Under the pieces are notes generated by a model. The model saw only the letters and a list, made by a program, of their open reading frames with translations. It did not search any database and was not told the origin of the DNA. Positions 1 to 7,918 of a stretch of DNA of 33,202 nt are shown piece by piece. Numbering within the stretch: position 1 is the stretch's first letter; every line of letters begins with the position of its first letter. The stretch spans positions 1 through 33,202 of the forward strand of contig JAUXRN010000241.1 in assembly GCA_030681835.1 (NCBI GenBank), in the 5' to 3' direction. A program made the translations under genes and the position numbers. Origin of the DNA: Actinomycetota bacterium. GTDB taxonomy: Bacteria > Actinomycetota > Actinomycetes > S36-B12.

Positions 1-641
1 TCATCGCGGTCGGGCTCGTCGTGGTCGCGGCGGTCATCTTCATCGAGCAGGCGCAGCGGCGGATCCCCGTCCAGTACGCCCGCCGGATGGTCGGGCGCAA
101 GATGTTCGGCGGGAGCTCGACCTACATCCCGCTCAAGGTCAACCAGGCCGGCATCATCCCGGTCATCTTCGCGTCGTCGCTGCTCTTCCTGCCGACCCTC
201 ATCGTGCAGTTGACCGGCAGCCAGTCGGAGTGGGCCGTGTGGGTGTCGACGAACCTCGGGACGGGATCGGGCATGTACTACAGCCTGTTCTACTTCGCGC
301 TGATCGTCTTCTTCTGCTACTTCTACGTCTCGATCACGTTCAACCCGGTCGAGGTCGCGGACAACATGAAGAAGTACGGCGGCTTCATCCCCGGCATCCG
401 GGCCGGGCGACCCACGGCCGAGTACCTCGACTACGTGCTGACCCGGCTGACGGCGCCGGGCTCGCTCTACCTCGGCGCGATCGCGGTCATGCCCTTGTTC
501 GCCTTCGGCTTCCTTGGGGTGTCGAACCAGTTCGTGTTCGGCGGCACCAGCCTGCTGATCATGGTCGGCGTCGGGCTGGACACCGTGAAGCAGATCGAGG
601 CACAGTTGCAGCAGCGCAACTACGAGGGCTTCCTCCGCTGA
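1..641 (+). CDS. secY: Preprotein translocase subunit SecY, C-terminal part (5' end outside window)
   Basis: SecY is the pore-forming subunit of the SecYEG translocon in the cytoplasmic membrane. The frame is open from base 3, giving 212 residues of the C-terminal half, and ends in TGA. Visible hallmarks are the QRRIPVQYARR stretch that follows a transmembrane helix, the KVNQAGIIPVIFASS loop and helix, the FNPVEVADNMKKYGGFIPGIRAG cytosolic loop region that contacts the ribosome and SecA, and the end helix with the DTVKQIEAQLQQRNYEGF tail. At least four hydrophobic helices are present. The stop overlaps the start of adk by one base (TGATG), as expected for the secY-adk-map arrangement at the end of the spc operon. 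The family assignment is certain; only the N-terminal part is missing because of the window edge. Confidence 0.97.
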   Translation, partial: IAVGLVVVAAVIFIEQAQRRIPVQYARRMVGRKMFGGSSTYIPLKVNQAGIIPVIFASSLLFLPTLIVQLTGSQSEWAVWVSTNLGTGSGMYYSLFYFALIVFFCYFYVSITFNPVEVADNMKKYGGFIPGIRAGRPTAEYLDYVLTRLTAPGSLYLGAIAVMPLFAFGFLGVSNQFVFGGTSLLIMVGVGLDTVKQIEAQLQQRNYEGFLR

Positions 642-1210
642 TGCGACTGGTGCTCATGGGCCCCCCGGGCGCGGGGAAGGGGACGCAGGCCCTCGTCATT
701 GCCGGCGTTCTCGGGGTGCCGCACGTCTCCACAGGCGACATCTTCCGGGCCAACGTGAGCCGGGGCACGCCCTTGGGCATCGAGGCCAAGCGCTACATGG
801 ATGCCGGGGACTACGTGCCGGACGGCGTGACGAATGCCATGGTCCGGGACCGCCTCTCGCAGGATGACTGCCGCCCCGGCTTCCTCCTCGACGGGTATCC
901 GCGGACCGTCGAGCAGGTCAGCGAATTGGACGCGATGCTGCGGTCCGACGGGCTGCGGCTCGATGCCGTCGTCGAGCTCGAGGTCGACATCGACGAGGTC
1001 GTGGGGCGGCTCGTCAAGCGGGCAGCCGACCAGGGCCGCAGCGACGACTCCGAGGCCGTCATCCGCCGCCGCCTCGAGGTGTACGGCGAGCAGACGGCAC
1101 CCCTGCTGGCCGTCTACCGGGACCAGGGCCTGCTCGTCGCCGTTGACGGGCTGGGCAAGGTCGACGAGGTGACCGGTCGCATCCTCGCGGCACTGAGCAT
1201 CGAGCGCTAG
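641..1210 (+). CDS. adk: Adenylate kinase, short form without LID
   Basis: It catalyses ATP + AMP <-> 2 ADP in the cytosol. The 189-residue protein begins MRLVLMGPPGAGKGTQ; the P-loop GPPGAGKGT lies at about residues 7-15. The AMP-binding segment (STGDIFRA) and the DGYPRT motif follow. The region that in the E. coli type carries the inserted LID domain is short here (RAADQGRSDDSEAVIRRR), so this is the short class usual in actinobacteria. The ATG start is chosen because homology begins there and because it overlaps the secY stop by one base, implying translational coupling. A longer open frame runs upstream into secY but is only an out-of-frame shadow. It is followed six bases later by map. 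Confidence 0.97.
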   Translation: MRLVLMGPPGAGKGTQALVIAGVLGVPHVSTGDIFRANVSRGTPLGIEAKRYMDAGDYVPDGVTNAMVRDRLSQDDCRPGFLLDGYPRTVEQVSELDAMLRSDGLRLDAVVELEVDIDEVVGRLVKRAADQGRSDDSEAVIRRRLEVYGEQTAPLLAVYRDQGLLVAVDGLGKVDEVTGRILAALSIER

Positions 1211-1216
1211 CCCGTC

Positions 1217-2008
1217 GTGTTCCGCCGCAAGCCGGCCATAGAGATCAAGAGCCCGGACCAGCTCGCAGTGATGCGGCAGGCCGGCCTGGTCGTGGCGAGG
1301 ACTCTCGCTGCCATCAGCGAGGCCGCGACCCCCGGAAACACCACCGGCTCCCTCGACGAGCTTGCCCGCGACGTCCTGTCTGACCATGGCGCCACGTCCT
1401 CGTTCCTGCACTACCGGCCGCATGGTGCCATTCCCTACCCCGCCGTGATCTGCGCCTCGGTCAACGACGAGGTCGTTCACGGCATCCCGGGCGACCGGGT
1501 GCTGGCCGACGGCGACCTGCTGTCCGTCGACTTCGGCGCGGTCGTAGATGGCTGGCATGGGGACGCGGCGGTCTCGATCCTCGTAGGGCGGGCCAGCGCG
1601 GAGATCGCGGAGCTGTCCCGGACCACGGAGGCCTCGATGTGGGCGGGCCTGGCGGCAGCCCGTGCGGGGAACCACCTCACCGACATCAGCCATGCCGTCG
1701 AGCAGGCGATCGGGGGGCGCTACGGCGTGGTGGAGGAGTACGGCGGCCACGGCATCGGCTCCCGGATGCACATGGACCCGCACATCCTCAACTACGGCCC
1801 CCCCGGACGCGGCCCCGTCCTGGAGCCGGGGATGGCGCTGGCTATCGAACCGATGGCCACCCTCGGCAGTGCCGAGGTGATGGTGCTGGCCGATGGCTGG
1901 ACGGTTTCGACGGCGGACGGCTCGTGGGCGTCGCACTGGGAGCACACGGTGGCGGTCACCGAGGACGGCCCTTGGGTGCTCACCTCCTTGGCGGACGTTC
2001 GCCTGTGA
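1217..2008 (+). CDS. map: Methionine aminopeptidase, type I
   Basis: It removes the initiator methionine from nascent proteins. The 263-residue protein has the complete pita-bread active site: His88 (VVHGIP), metal ligands Asp105 and Asp116 (VDFG...GWHGD), His178 (GHGIG), Glu211 (AIEPM) and Glu242 (WEHTV). The spacing matches the E. coli enzyme (79/97/108/171/204/235 equivalents). There is no N-terminal SH3-binding or zinc-finger extension, so it is a type Ia-like enzyme. The GTG start lies 6 bases after the adk stop and has no obvious Shine-Dalgarno sequence, suggesting reliance on coupling to adk. In many actinobacteria infA follows; here an unrelated gene intervenes. Confidence 0.96.
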   Translation: MFRRKPAIEIKSPDQLAVMRQAGLVVARTLAAISEAATPGNTTGSLDELARDVLSDHGATSSFLHYRPHGAIPYPAVICASVNDEVVHGIPGDRVLADGDLLSVDFGAVVDGWHGDAAVSILVGRASAEIAELSRTTEASMWAGLAAARAGNHLTDISHAVEQAIGGRYGVVEEYGGHGIGSRMHMDPHILNYGPPGRGPVLEPGMALAIEPMATLGSAEVMVLADGWTVSTADGSWASHWEHTVAVTEDGPWVLTSLADVRL

Positions 2009-2030
2009 CGATTGCCGTGGACTCCCGGTC

Positions 2031-2060
2031 TTGACCGGACCCCGTGGGTTAACCTAGAAG
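2031..2060 (+). promoter_or_regulatory. Possible promoter for the secreted EEP-domain gene
   Basis: TTGACC (2031-2036) is followed after 18 bases by TAGAAG (2055-2060). An 8-base palindrome, GGTTAACC (2047-2054), overlaps the -10 side and contains an alternative TAACCT that is too close to the -35. The -10 match is weak. A strong Shine-Dalgarno, GGAGGA (2078-2083), sits 5 bases before the ATG at 2089. Having its own promoter would fit a gene unrelated to its ribosomal neighbours. Confidence 0.3.
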
Positions 2061-2088
2061 CAACAGCCGTCTTCTCTGGAGGAATGTC

Positions 2089-3147
2089 ATGCGCAGGGTG
2101 CTGGCTCTCGGGGTCATTGCAGGGCTCGGTCTGACCATGCTCACGGCCACGCCGTCCGTCGCCGCGGGCTCCCTCGTGTTCGCGTCCTTCAACGTCTGCG
2201 GCGCGAAGCCGGGGCCCACGCAGTGCACGAATGGCGCCACGCCGTGGGAGTCCCGCAGGGAGAAGGTGGCGCGGGTCATCGCGGAGTCCGGGGCCGATGT
2301 CCTGGGCCTGCAGGAGGTCACGAACAACGCGACCGCCGGGGTCAAGACCCAGGTCGAGGACGTCGCGCGACTCATCGCGCCGAGCGGATACGTGCCGATC
2401 TCCGTCGCGGATGCGGACAACGAGTGCCGCCGGCCGCGCGACGCCGCCGGCCAGCTCGCGGGGCCGTCGCCGTGCGAGACCACCGCGCTTCTCGCCTACA
2501 AGACCTCGACCGTCTCGGTCTTCCCCACTCCGCAAGGCTCAAGCACGGGGCGCGTCATGCTGCAGTCCATCGCCCCCGGGATTGACCCGGGTTCAGCCAA
2601 TCGGTCCGTCGAGTGGGCCTACCTGCGAGGCAACAACGGCGCAGGCCCGTTCCTGGCCATCTCCCTGCACACCGACAGTGACAAGGGCGCTGGCGCCGAG
2701 GCAGCCCGGGTGGCGGTCGGGCTCGCGCTGGCCGGCTGGGTGGGCAACGTCAATGCCTCGCGGGGGATGACCGGAACGCCCGTGATCCTCATGGCTGACC
2801 TGAACTCATATGCGGCGAGACAGCCCAACGGCGTGCAGAAGATGCTCACCAACACCGGCTGGGTCGACGCGTTCACGGCCAAGATCAAGAAGAACGTCCA
2901 GTACCCGACGATCAACTCCAACCCGGCCAACGGCAACAACGGCTTCCCGGTCAATCCGTACATGGCCCGACCGAACAAGAAGAACCCCAAGGGCTACGCG
3001 ACGCGGATCGACTACATCTTCGGGTTCGGCCCGGGTATCACGATGGTCTCCTACGAGCACGTCATGTACCTCAACGGTCGGGCGCACAACCCCGACTACC
3101 AGGCCTCGGACCACCAGATGGTCCGCGCGACCATCGCGTTCGCGTAG
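2089..3147 (+). CDS. Secreted endonuclease/exonuclease/phosphatase (DNase I-like fold) protein
   Basis: This is a 352-residue exported protein. Residues 1-26 form a classic signal peptide (RR, hydrophobic core, then TPSVAA), with likely cleavage after Ala26 and no lipobox. The mature part has the EEP-fold active site in order: Asn35 (SFNV), Glu76 (GLQEV), His194 (SLHTD), Asp237 and Asn239 (ADLNS), Asp308 (RIDYIF) and Ser-Asp-His 340-342. Four cysteines (37, 46, 113, 129) could form disulfides, consistent with an extracellular location. The fold covers DNases, sphingomyelinases and inositol phosphatases, and the substrate cannot be told from these motifs. The start is fixed by GGAGGA five bases upstream. 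Its place between map and infA, inside the ribosomal cluster, is unusual; function is inferred only to the level of metal-dependent phosphoesterase. Confidence 0.88.
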   Translation: MRRVLALGVIAGLGLTMLTATPSVAAGSLVFASFNVCGAKPGPTQCTNGATPWESRREKVARVIAESGADVLGLQEVTNNATAGVKTQVEDVARLIAPSGYVPISVADADNECRRPRDAAGQLAGPSPCETTALLAYKTSTVSVFPTPQGSSTGRVMLQSIAPGIDPGSANRSVEWAYLRGNNGAGPFLAISLHTDSDKGAGAEAARVAVGLALAGWVGNVNASRGMTGTPVILMADLNSYAARQPNGVQKMLTNTGWVDAFTAKIKKNVQYPTINSNPANGNNGFPVNPYMARPNKKNPKGYATRIDYIFGFGPGITMVSYEHVMYLNGRAHNPDYQASDHQMVRATIAFA

Positions 3148-3181
3148 CCGTCCGGATATCGGCGCCCGAAGCCCCGTCGGA

Positions 3182-3205
3182 GGGCGACCGCCCCGATTTC
3201 TCTTT
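3182..3205 (+). terminator. Weak terminator-like hairpin after the EEP gene
   Basis: A short GGGC-GACC-GCCC stem (3182-3193) is followed by the T-rich run CGATTTCTCTTT. The stem is only 4-5 bp, so termination would be inefficient. Its location, 35 bases after the EEP stop and upstream of infA, is what a boundary between the two units would need. Confidence 0.3.
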
Positions 3206-3227
3206 GGTGACCCGCTGGGCGTAGACT
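3204..3227 (+). promoter_or_regulatory. Possible infA operon promoter
   Basis: TAGACT (3222-3227) fits the actinobacterial -10 pattern TANNNT. Upstream is TTGGTGACC (3204-3212), but its spacing of about 12 bases is too short for an ordinary -35, so only the -10 is reasonably supported. It lies 140 bases before infA in a 220-base gene-free stretch. Confidence 0.3.
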
Positions 3228-3367
3228 CCACGGGCCGACAAGGGGCTTCCCCGTTCGTCCATCACGCCATACGGCTCGCGCCGGATGGTCGCGTGCGACC
3301 TGCGTGGTGAGCTGCTTGCCCCGTACGGGGCTCCTCAGGGGGCGGCACCACGACGGAAGCTGAGGGT

Positions 3368-3589
3368 ATGGGCAAGAAGGACGGCGCGATCGAGCTCGAG
3401 GGCACGATCACGGAGTCGCTTCCCAATGCCATGTTCCGGGTGGAATTGGACAACGGGCACAAGGTGCTCGCGCACATCAGCGGCAAGATGCGGATGCACT
3501 ACATCCGGATCCTGCCGGACGACCGGGTCGTCGTGGAGCTTTCGCCCTACGACCTGACCCGTGGCCGAATCGTCTACCGCTACAAGTAG
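3368..3589 (+). CDS. infA: Translation initiation factor IF-1
   Basis: IF-1 occupies the ribosomal A site region on the 30S subunit during initiation. The 73-residue protein is the typical length and is a single OB-fold: it opens [12 protein letters not shown], contains [20 protein letters not shown] and ends in RGRIVYRYK. The ATG is preceded by GGAAG (3355-3359) at 8 bases. It begins the infA-rpmJ-rpsM-rpsK-rpsD-rpoA-rplQ block found throughout actinobacteria. Nothing in the sequence is atypical. Confidence 0.98.
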   Translation: MGKKDGAIELEGTITESLPNAMFRVELDNGHKVLAHISGKMRMHYIRILPDDRVVVELSPYDLTRGRIVYRYK

Positions 3590-3618
3590 TACTCGTTACA
3601 CCGTCGAGGAAGAGAGCC

Positions 3619-3732
3619 ATGAAGGTCCAGCCGAGCGTCAAGAAGATCTGCGACAAGTGCAAGGTCATCCGTCGCCACGGCCGCGTCATGGTGATCTGCG
3701 ACAACGTGCGCCACAAGCAGCGTCAGGGCTAA
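3619..3732 (+). CDS. rpmJ: Ribosomal protein L36 (bL36), zinc-binding type
   Basis: This 37-residue gene reads [19 protein letters not shown], continues to [11 protein letters not shown] and ends in TAA. Cys11, Cys14, Cys27 and His32 form the zinc ribbon, so it is the C+ (zinc-dependent) paralogue; actinobacteria often also carry a zinc-free copy elsewhere that is switched on under zinc starvation. The Shine-Dalgarno is GAGGAAGAGAG just upstream. It follows infA by 29 bases, its usual place. Confidence 0.97.
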   Translation: MKVQPSVKKICDKCKVIRRHGRVMVICDNVRHKQRQG

Positions 3733-3793
3733 TCCGGCATTGACGCGGTGCCAGGGGAGACAACCCGGGCACCGAACACAGCAGAGCCCGACC

Positions 3794-3836
3794 CCCGCAC
3801 CCGTGCGGGACGACACCCCCGGTCACGAGGCCGGGG
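3794..3836 (+). promoter_or_regulatory. Two hairpins in the rpsM leader
   Basis: The 189-base gap between rpmJ and rpsM contains two adjacent stems: CCCGCA-CCCG-TGCGGG (3794-3809) and CCCCGG-TCACGAGG-CCGGGG (3817-3836). No T-run follows, so they do not look like intrinsic terminators. In E. coli, S4 represses the alpha operon by binding structured mRNA at the rpsM start; whether this leader plays that role here is inference. Confidence 0.45.
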
Positions 3837-3921
3837 ACCTGCCCCGAAAGACGCCATATTGGGCGGGCAGGACTGGCTCCGCTCCGCAAACCTCGTGCAC
3901 GACAGAAGAGAGAACGCCACC

Positions 3922-4299
3922 ATGGCAAGACTCGTTGGTGTCGACCTGCCGCGCGACAAGCGCATGGCGGTCGCACTCACCTACATCTATGGCATCGGAC
4001 GCTCGCAGGCCGCCAAGGCCCTCGAGTCGACCGGCATCAGCCCCGATCTGCGGTCCAAGGACCTCACGGACGACCAGGTCCTCGCCTTGCGCGACTGGAT
4101 CGACACCAACGTCAAGGTCGAGGGCGACCTCCGCCGCGAGGTGACCGCAGACATCCGCCGCAAGGTCGAGATCGGCTGCTACCAGGGGCTTCGTCACCGC
4201 AAGGGCCTTCCGGTCCGCGGCCAGCGCACGCACACCAATGCGCGCACCCGCAAGGGTCCACGCAAGACGGTCGCTGGCAAGAAGAAGGCAACGAAGTGA
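3922..4299 (+). CDS. rpsM: Ribosomal protein S13 (uS13)
   Basis: A 30S head protein that contacts the P-site tRNA and the 50S subunit through bridge B1. The 125-residue product has the normal helix-two-turn-helix core ([16 protein letters not shown]) and the conserved C-terminal region [24 protein letters not shown] with a lysine-rich tail that contacts tRNA. The ATG follows GAAGAGAG by about 8 bases. The open frame extends upstream into the leader, but homology starts at [10 protein letters not shown]. Confidence 0.98.
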   Translation: MARLVGVDLPRDKRMAVALTYIYGIGRSQAAKALESTGISPDLRSKDLTDDQVLALRDWIDTNVKVEGDLRREVTADIRRKVEIGCYQGLRHRKGLPVRGQRTHTNARTRKGPRKTVAGKKKATK

Positions 4300-4328
4300 C
4301 CTACCTCGAGACTCAGGAGTTCTGACCG

Positions 4329-4736
4329 ATGGCCCCCAAGACCGGCAAGGCACCTGCGGCGAAGAAGGTCCGCCGCAAGGAGAAGAAGAACGTGGCCCAC
4401 GGCCACGCTCACATCAAGAGCACGTTCAACAACACGATCGTCTCGATCACCGACCCCACGGGCGCGGTCATCGCCTGGGCAAGCGCGGGGCAGGTCGGCT
4501 TCAAGGGAAGCCGCAAGTCCACGCCGTTCGCCGCCCAGCTCGCTGCCGAGGCCGCGGCCCGGCGCGCGATGGAGCACGGCATGCGCAAGGTCGACGTATT
4601 CGTGAAGGGTCCGGGCTCCGGCCGCGAGACCGCTATCCGTTCACTGCAGGCCACGGGGCTGGAGGTCGGCTCGATCTCCGACGTCACCCCGGTGCCGTTC
4701 AACGGAACCCGCCCGTCCAAGCGTCGACGCGTCTGA
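4329..4736 (+). CDS. rpsK: Ribosomal protein S11 (uS11)
   Basis: A 30S platform protein lining the mRNA exit region. The product has 135 residues, with a basic N-terminal stretch ([21 protein letters not shown]), the core [18 protein letters not shown], and the usual [14 protein letters not shown]-terminus. It lies 29 bases after rpsM, with AGGAG shortly before the ATG. Length and motifs are normal for actinobacteria. Confidence 0.98.
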   Translation: MAPKTGKAPAAKKVRRKEKKNVAHGHAHIKSTFNNTIVSITDPTGAVIAWASAGQVGFKGSRKSTPFAAQLAAEAAARRAMEHGMRKVDVFVKGPGSGRETAIRSLQATGLEVGSISDVTPVPFNGTRPSKRRRV

Positions 4737-4768
4737 TCGCGCGCAACCGGAACTAGGAGAGATCACCC

Positions 4769-5395
4769 ATGGCGCGTTACACAGACGCCGACTGCAAGCG
4801 GTGCCGCCGCGAGAAGATGAAGCTGTTCCTCAAGGGCGCCAAGTGCGAGTCGCCGAAATGCCCGTTCGAGAAGCGGCCCTACCCGCCCGGCCAGCACGGC
4901 CGCGGCCGGTCCAAGGACAGCGAGTACCTGCTGCAGCTGCGCGAGAAGCAGAAGGCGACCCGGATGTACGGGGTGCTGGAGAAGCAGTTCAGCAACTACT
5001 ACCAGGAGGCGCAGCGCCAGTCGGGCAAGACCGGCGAGAACCTGCTCCGCATCCTGGAGACCCGGCTCGACAACGTCGTGTTCCGCGCTGGCTTCGCCAA
5101 GTCGCGTGACATGGCACGCCAGCTGGTGACCCACGGCCACATGATGGTCAACGGGCACAAGGTCAACATCCCGTCGTACCGGGTGTCGCCCAACGACATC
5201 GTCGAGGTGCGCCCGGGGTCGCGCGAGCTCACCCCGTTCATCGTCGCGCACGCAGAGGTCGGCGAGCGCACGGTCCCGGCGTGGCTCGAGGTCATCCCGT
5301 CCCAGATGCGGATCCTCGTCCATGCGCTTCCGGTCCGCGGAAACATCGACACGCAGGTCAACGAGCAGCTGATCGTCGAGCTGTACTCCAAGTAG
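4769..5395 (+). CDS. rpsD: Ribosomal protein S4 (uS4), zinc-finger type
   Basis: S4 nucleates 30S assembly on 16S rRNA and in E. coli also represses its own operon. The 208-residue product carries Cys9, Cys12, Cys26 and Cys31 (CKRC...CESPKC), the zinc-binding N-terminus of the C+ form. An S4 RNA-binding domain ([23 protein letters not shown]) follows at about residues 95-160. The Shine-Dalgarno is AGGAGAG. With the zinc-type L36 upstream, this operon encodes two zinc-binding ribosomal proteins. Confidence 0.98.
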   Translation: MARYTDADCKRCRREKMKLFLKGAKCESPKCPFEKRPYPPGQHGRGRSKDSEYLLQLREKQKATRMYGVLEKQFSNYYQEAQRQSGKTGENLLRILETRLDNVVFRAGFAKSRDMARQLVTHGHMMVNGHKVNIPSYRVSPNDIVEVRPGSRELTPFIVAHAEVGERTVPAWLEVIPSQMRILVHALPVRGNIDTQVNEQLIVELYSK

Positions 5396-5459
5396 CCAGT
5401 ACCCGTTTCGGGCAGATACGCGACGTCATATAGCGGTCGTCGCTGGAAGGAAGTTCATC

Positions 5460-6476
5460 GTGCTTATTAGCCAGCGTCCCGTGCTCACCGAGGAGCCGAT
5501 CAGCGAGTTCCGCTCGCGCTTCGTGCTCGAGCCCCTCGAGCCCGGTTTCGGCTACACCCTCGGCAACTCGCTTCGCCGCACGCTGCTCTCGTCGATCCCC
5601 GGCGCCGCAGTGACCAGCCTGCGCGTCGATGGCGTGCTGCATGAGTTCACTACCGTCCCCGGGGTCAAGGAGGACGTGACCGAGCTCATCTTGAACATCA
5701 AGCAGCTCGTGGTCTCGAGCGAGCACGACGAGCCGGTCGTCATGTACTTGCGCAAGCAGGGCCCGGGGCAGGTCACCGCTGCTGACATCCAGCCGCCGGC
5801 CGGCGTCGAGGTGCACAACCCCGATCTGCACATCGCCACTCTCAACGCCAAAGGCAAGCTCGAGATCGAGCTGGTGGTCGAGCGCGGCCGCGGCTACGTG
5901 TCCGCCGTGCTGAACAAGGCGGCCGGCCAAGAGATCGGCCGCATCCCGGTCGACTCGATCTATAGCCCCGTTCTCAAGGTCACGTACAAGGTCGAGGCGA
6001 CTCGCGTCGAGCAGCGCACCGACTTCGACAAGCTGGTGATCGACGTCGAGACCAAGACGTCGATGCTGCCGAGGGACGCTGTCGCGTCTGCCGGAAAGAC
6101 CCTCGTCGAGCTGTTCGGCCTGGCCCGCGAGCTGAATGTCGATGCAGAAGGCATCGACATCGGCCCCTCGCCGACCGATGCGTTCGTCGCCGAGCAGCTG
6201 TCCATGCCCATCGAGCAGCTCGACATGACCGTCCGCTCGTACAACTGCCTCAAGCGCGAGGGCATTCACACCGTCGGTGAGCTGATCACCCGCAGCGAGG
6301 CCGACCTCCTCGACATCCGCAACTTCGGTGCGAAGTCGATCGACGAGGTCAAGGTCAAGCTGGCTGGCCTCGGGCTGGCCCTCAAGGACAGCCCGCCCGG
6401 GTTCGATCCGGGTGCCGCCGTGTACTTCACCGACGAGGACGACGACCTCGCCTACGCCGAGGACGAGCAGCTCTAG
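5460..6476 (+). CDS. rpoA: RNA polymerase alpha subunit
   Basis: The 338-residue protein has the dimerising N-terminal domain (about 1-230, with [19 protein letters not shown]) and the DNA- and activator-binding C-terminal domain (about 248-315, with [13 protein letters not shown] and the [14 protein letters not shown] helices). A short acidic tail ([16 protein letters not shown]) ends the protein, as in other actinobacteria. The start is GTG at 5460, preceded by GGAAGGAAG. The 64-base gap after rpsD includes a small CCCG-TTT-CGGG stem but no convincing promoter. Confidence 0.98.
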   Translation: MLISQRPVLTEEPISEFRSRFVLEPLEPGFGYTLGNSLRRTLLSSIPGAAVTSLRVDGVLHEFTTVPGVKEDVTELILNIKQLVVSSEHDEPVVMYLRKQGPGQVTAADIQPPAGVEVHNPDLHIATLNAKGKLEIELVVERGRGYVSAVLNKAAGQEIGRIPVDSIYSPVLKVTYKVEATRVEQRTDFDKLVIDVETKTSMLPRDAVASAGKTLVELFGLARELNVDAEGIDIGPSPTDAFVAEQLSMPIEQLDMTVRSYNCLKREGIHTVGELITRSEADLLDIRNFGAKSIDEVKVKLAGLGLALKDSPPGFDPGAAVYFTDEDDDLAYAEDEQL

Positions 6477-6511
6477 CCCGTCCGCCCGCCCTAGAGCACT
6501 GAGGAGAAGCA

Positions 6512-7075
6512 ATGCCTACGCCAACCAAGGGTCCCCGCCTCGGCGGCGGTCCGGCCCACGAGCGGCTGATGCTGGCCAACCTGGCCACCGCGCTGTTCGA
6601 GCACGGGCGCATCACCACGACCGAGGCCAAGGCCAAGCGCCTGCGGCCGCTGGCCGAGCGGCTGATCACGTTCGCCAAGCGGGGCGACCTGCACGCTCGG
6701 CGCCGGGTGCTGACGGTCGTGCGGGACAAGTCGGTCGTGCACACGCTGTTCACCGAGATCGGACCGAGCTACGCCGGGCGTCCGGGCGGCTACACCCGCA
6801 TCACAAAGATCGGCCCGCGCAAGGGCGACAACGCACCGATGGCGGTCATCGAGCTGGTCGAGCCCATGGCCGAGCAGGTCGTGGCCGAGGCGACGGGCGC
6901 GACCAAGCGGGCGGCCAAGGAGGCCCAGGCCACGGCGCCCGCCGCCGTCGTCGAGACGGTCGTCGACGAGGTCGACGCCGATAGCGACGTCATCGCGGAG
7001 GACGTCGCCGTCGCGGAGGTCGATGCTGTGGACGATGCGGCCAGCGAGGCTGACGAGAAGAAGGACGAGTCCTGA
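6512..7075 (+). CDS. rplQ: Ribosomal protein L17 (bL17) with acidic C-terminal extension
   Basis: L17 sits near the peptide exit tunnel on the 50S subunit. Residues 1-118 match the standard protein ([20 protein letters not shown], then [17 protein letters not shown]). About 70 further residues are rich in Ala, Val, Glu and Asp ([18 protein letters not shown]) and end in a KKDES tail. Such extensions are known in actinobacteria and are likely disordered. GAGGAGAAG precedes the ATG. The TGA stop appears to overlap the start of truA. Confidence 0.97.
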   Translation: MPTPTKGPRLGGGPAHERLMLANLATALFEHGRITTTEAKAKRLRPLAERLITFAKRGDLHARRRVLTVVRDKSVVHTLFTEIGPSYAGRPGGYTRITKIGPRKGDNAPMAVIELVEPMAEQVVAEATGATKRAAKEAQATAPAAVVETVVDEVDADSDVIAEDVAVAEVDAVDDAASEADEKKDES

Positions 7076-7917
7076 CAGACGTACCGGTCATCGATCAGCC
7101 CGCCGCCCCTGAGGGTGGCGGGCTGATCCGTCTTCGCCTCGACATCGCCTACGACGGCCAGGGCTTCTCGGGTTGGGCACGGCAGGAGCGACTGCGGACG
7201 GTGCAAGGGGAGCTGGAACGGGTGCTGGCGTACGTCGTGGGTGCCGGCGTGGAGCTGACCTGCGCCGGCCGCACCGACGCCGGTGTGCACGCCCGCGGTC
7301 AGGTCGTCCACGTCGACGTTCCGTTCGCTCGGGGCGACGTGGACGTCGCCCGGGTGAATCGTGCCCTTCCGGGGGATATCCGCGTAACGCGAATCACGGT
7401 CGCCCCGGACGGTTTCGATGCCAGGTTCGCGGCCCTGTGGCGGCGCTACTCCTATCGCGTCTGTGACACCCCGGCCGGTCCCGATCCGCTCGGCCGCCGG
7501 ATCACCTTGGCGTGGGGCAAGCCGCTGGACCTTCAGCGCATGAACGAGGCTGCGGCCTTGCTGCTCGGGGAGCACGACTTCGCCCCCTACTGCCGAGCCC
7601 GCCCGCAGGCGTCCACGGTCCGCGAGCTCAAGCGGCTCGACTGGGAGCGGGATTCGGGTGGTGACGCGGTCATGACGGTGCAGGCTGATGCCTTCTGCCA
7701 TTCGATGGTCCGCTCACTCGCGGGGGCGATGCTCCCTGTCGGGGACGGACGCAGGCCCGCCCACTGGCCCGCCGACGTCCTCCTAGCAGGAAAGCGTGAT
7801 CCGGCCGTGACCGTCATGCCGGCGCACCCGCTCGTGCTCGAGGAGGTCGGGTACCCGGAGCCGGGGGAGTACCGCAACCGTCAGGCCCAGACCCGCCGCG
7901 TTCGGGCGGAGGGCTGA
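7072..7917 (+). CDS. truA: tRNA pseudouridine(38-40) synthase TruA, probable CTG start
   Basis: It modifies U38-U40 in the anticodon arm of tRNA. The catalytic motif is [11 protein letters not shown], with Asp at residue 69 in this model; [13 protein letters not shown] and [11 protein letters not shown] are also typical. The conserved N-terminus [19 protein letters not shown] begins at base 7129, yet the frame has no ATG, GTG or TTG between its upstream stop (7051-7053) and 7201, which is inside the conserved domain. The best start is CTG at 7072, overlapping the rplQ stop as CTGA and preceded by GAAGGA at about 8 bases. CTG at 7123 or an ATC codon are alternatives. This gives 281 residues, a normal length. 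Product certain, start uncertain. Confidence 0.93.
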   Translation: MTDVPVIDQPAAPEGGGLIRLRLDIAYDGQGFSGWARQERLRTVQGELERVLAYVVGAGVELTCAGRTDAGVHARGQVVHVDVPFARGDVDVARVNRALPGDIRVTRITVAPDGFDARFAALWRRYSYRVCDTPAGPDPLGRRITLAWGKPLDLQRMNEAAALLLGEHDFAPYCRARPQASTVRELKRLDWERDSGGDAVMTVQADAFCHSMVRSLAGAMLPVGDGRRPAHWPADVLLAGKRDPAVTVMPAHPLVLEEVGYPEPGEYRNRQAQTRRVRAEG

Positions 7918-7918
7918 C

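Noticed and set aside
3740-3745. TTGACG after rpmJ as a -35 for an rpsM promoter
   Set aside because: No TANNNT hexamer occurs at 16-19 bases downstream.
5421-5459. CATATAG as a -10 box for a separate rpoA promoter
   Set aside because: The hexamer TATAGC does not fit TANNNT well and no -35 is present at 16-19 bases.
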